Part shown: positions 5,464 through 5,497 of the stretch, one piece after another
Numbering within the stretch: position 1 is the stretch's first letter
How the letters are laid out: the number at the start of each line of letters is the position of its first letter
Source: Planctomycetota bacterium
GTDB taxonomy: Bacteria > Planctomycetota > MHYJ01 > JACQXL01
NCBI GenBank assembly: GCA_016208805.1
Contig: JACQXL010000247.1
Location: 1-5,497, forward strand
Direction of reading: 5' to 3'
DNA: 5,497 nt
Program-made: the position numbers and the translations under genes
The notes under the pieces: generated by a model
What the model was told of the DNA's origin: nothing
Database searches by the model: none
The model's input: only the letters and a program-made list of their open reading frames with translations

Positions 5464-5497
5464 ATAGATTTAAGAAGCCAGCGCTAAACATTCATAA

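Overview
The window is bacterial chromosomal DNA with ordinary housekeeping content. It holds four protein genes, all on the + strand: ruvB (Holliday-junction branch-migration ATPase), a 1063-residue multidomain membrane protein, rplM (ribosomal protein L13) and rpsI (ribosomal protein S9). The large protein combines a DUF4388-like head, TPRs, one membrane helix, a PEGA domain and a PQQ-type beta-propeller. Together with the mid-range GC and repeat-rich spacers, this suggests an environmental Gram-negative lineage, perhaps Planctomycetota or a neighbouring phylum. That placement is inference; no rRNA or other decisive marker is present.

Layout: positions 1-191 carry no gene and are a patchwork of short inverted repeats, a terminator-like hairpin (78-107) and a dispersed-repeat copy ending 7 nt before ruvB. 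ruvB (192-1217) and the large gene (1220-4411) are 2 nt apart and probably co-transcribed. A 99-nt spacer (4412-4510) holds a good sigma-70-type promoter with an extended -10 box, then a leader whose last part is a near copy of the sequence in front of ruvB. rplM (4511-5005) and rpsI (from 5002) overlap by 4 nt, the usual L13-S9 pair. Positions 5416-5497 hold an inverted copy of the dispersed element and no recognisable gene.

The main surprises are these. (1) rpsI is interrupted by an in-frame TAG exactly where S9 normally has a lysine; the canonical C-terminal tail follows in frame and ends in TAA. (2) A 9-bp-period repeat family (unit about AATCnGnTn) lies directly upstream of both ruvB and rplM, and a related copy lies inverted after rpsI. 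Two of the three copies share an exact 16-bp flank. (3) A perfect 7-bp hairpin is embedded in the last codons of an extended rplM and overlaps the only SD-like bases of rpsI. (4) The large protein joins a cytoplasmic regulatory-type head to an exported propeller. No mobile-element gene, CRISPR array, tRNA or rRNA was seen.
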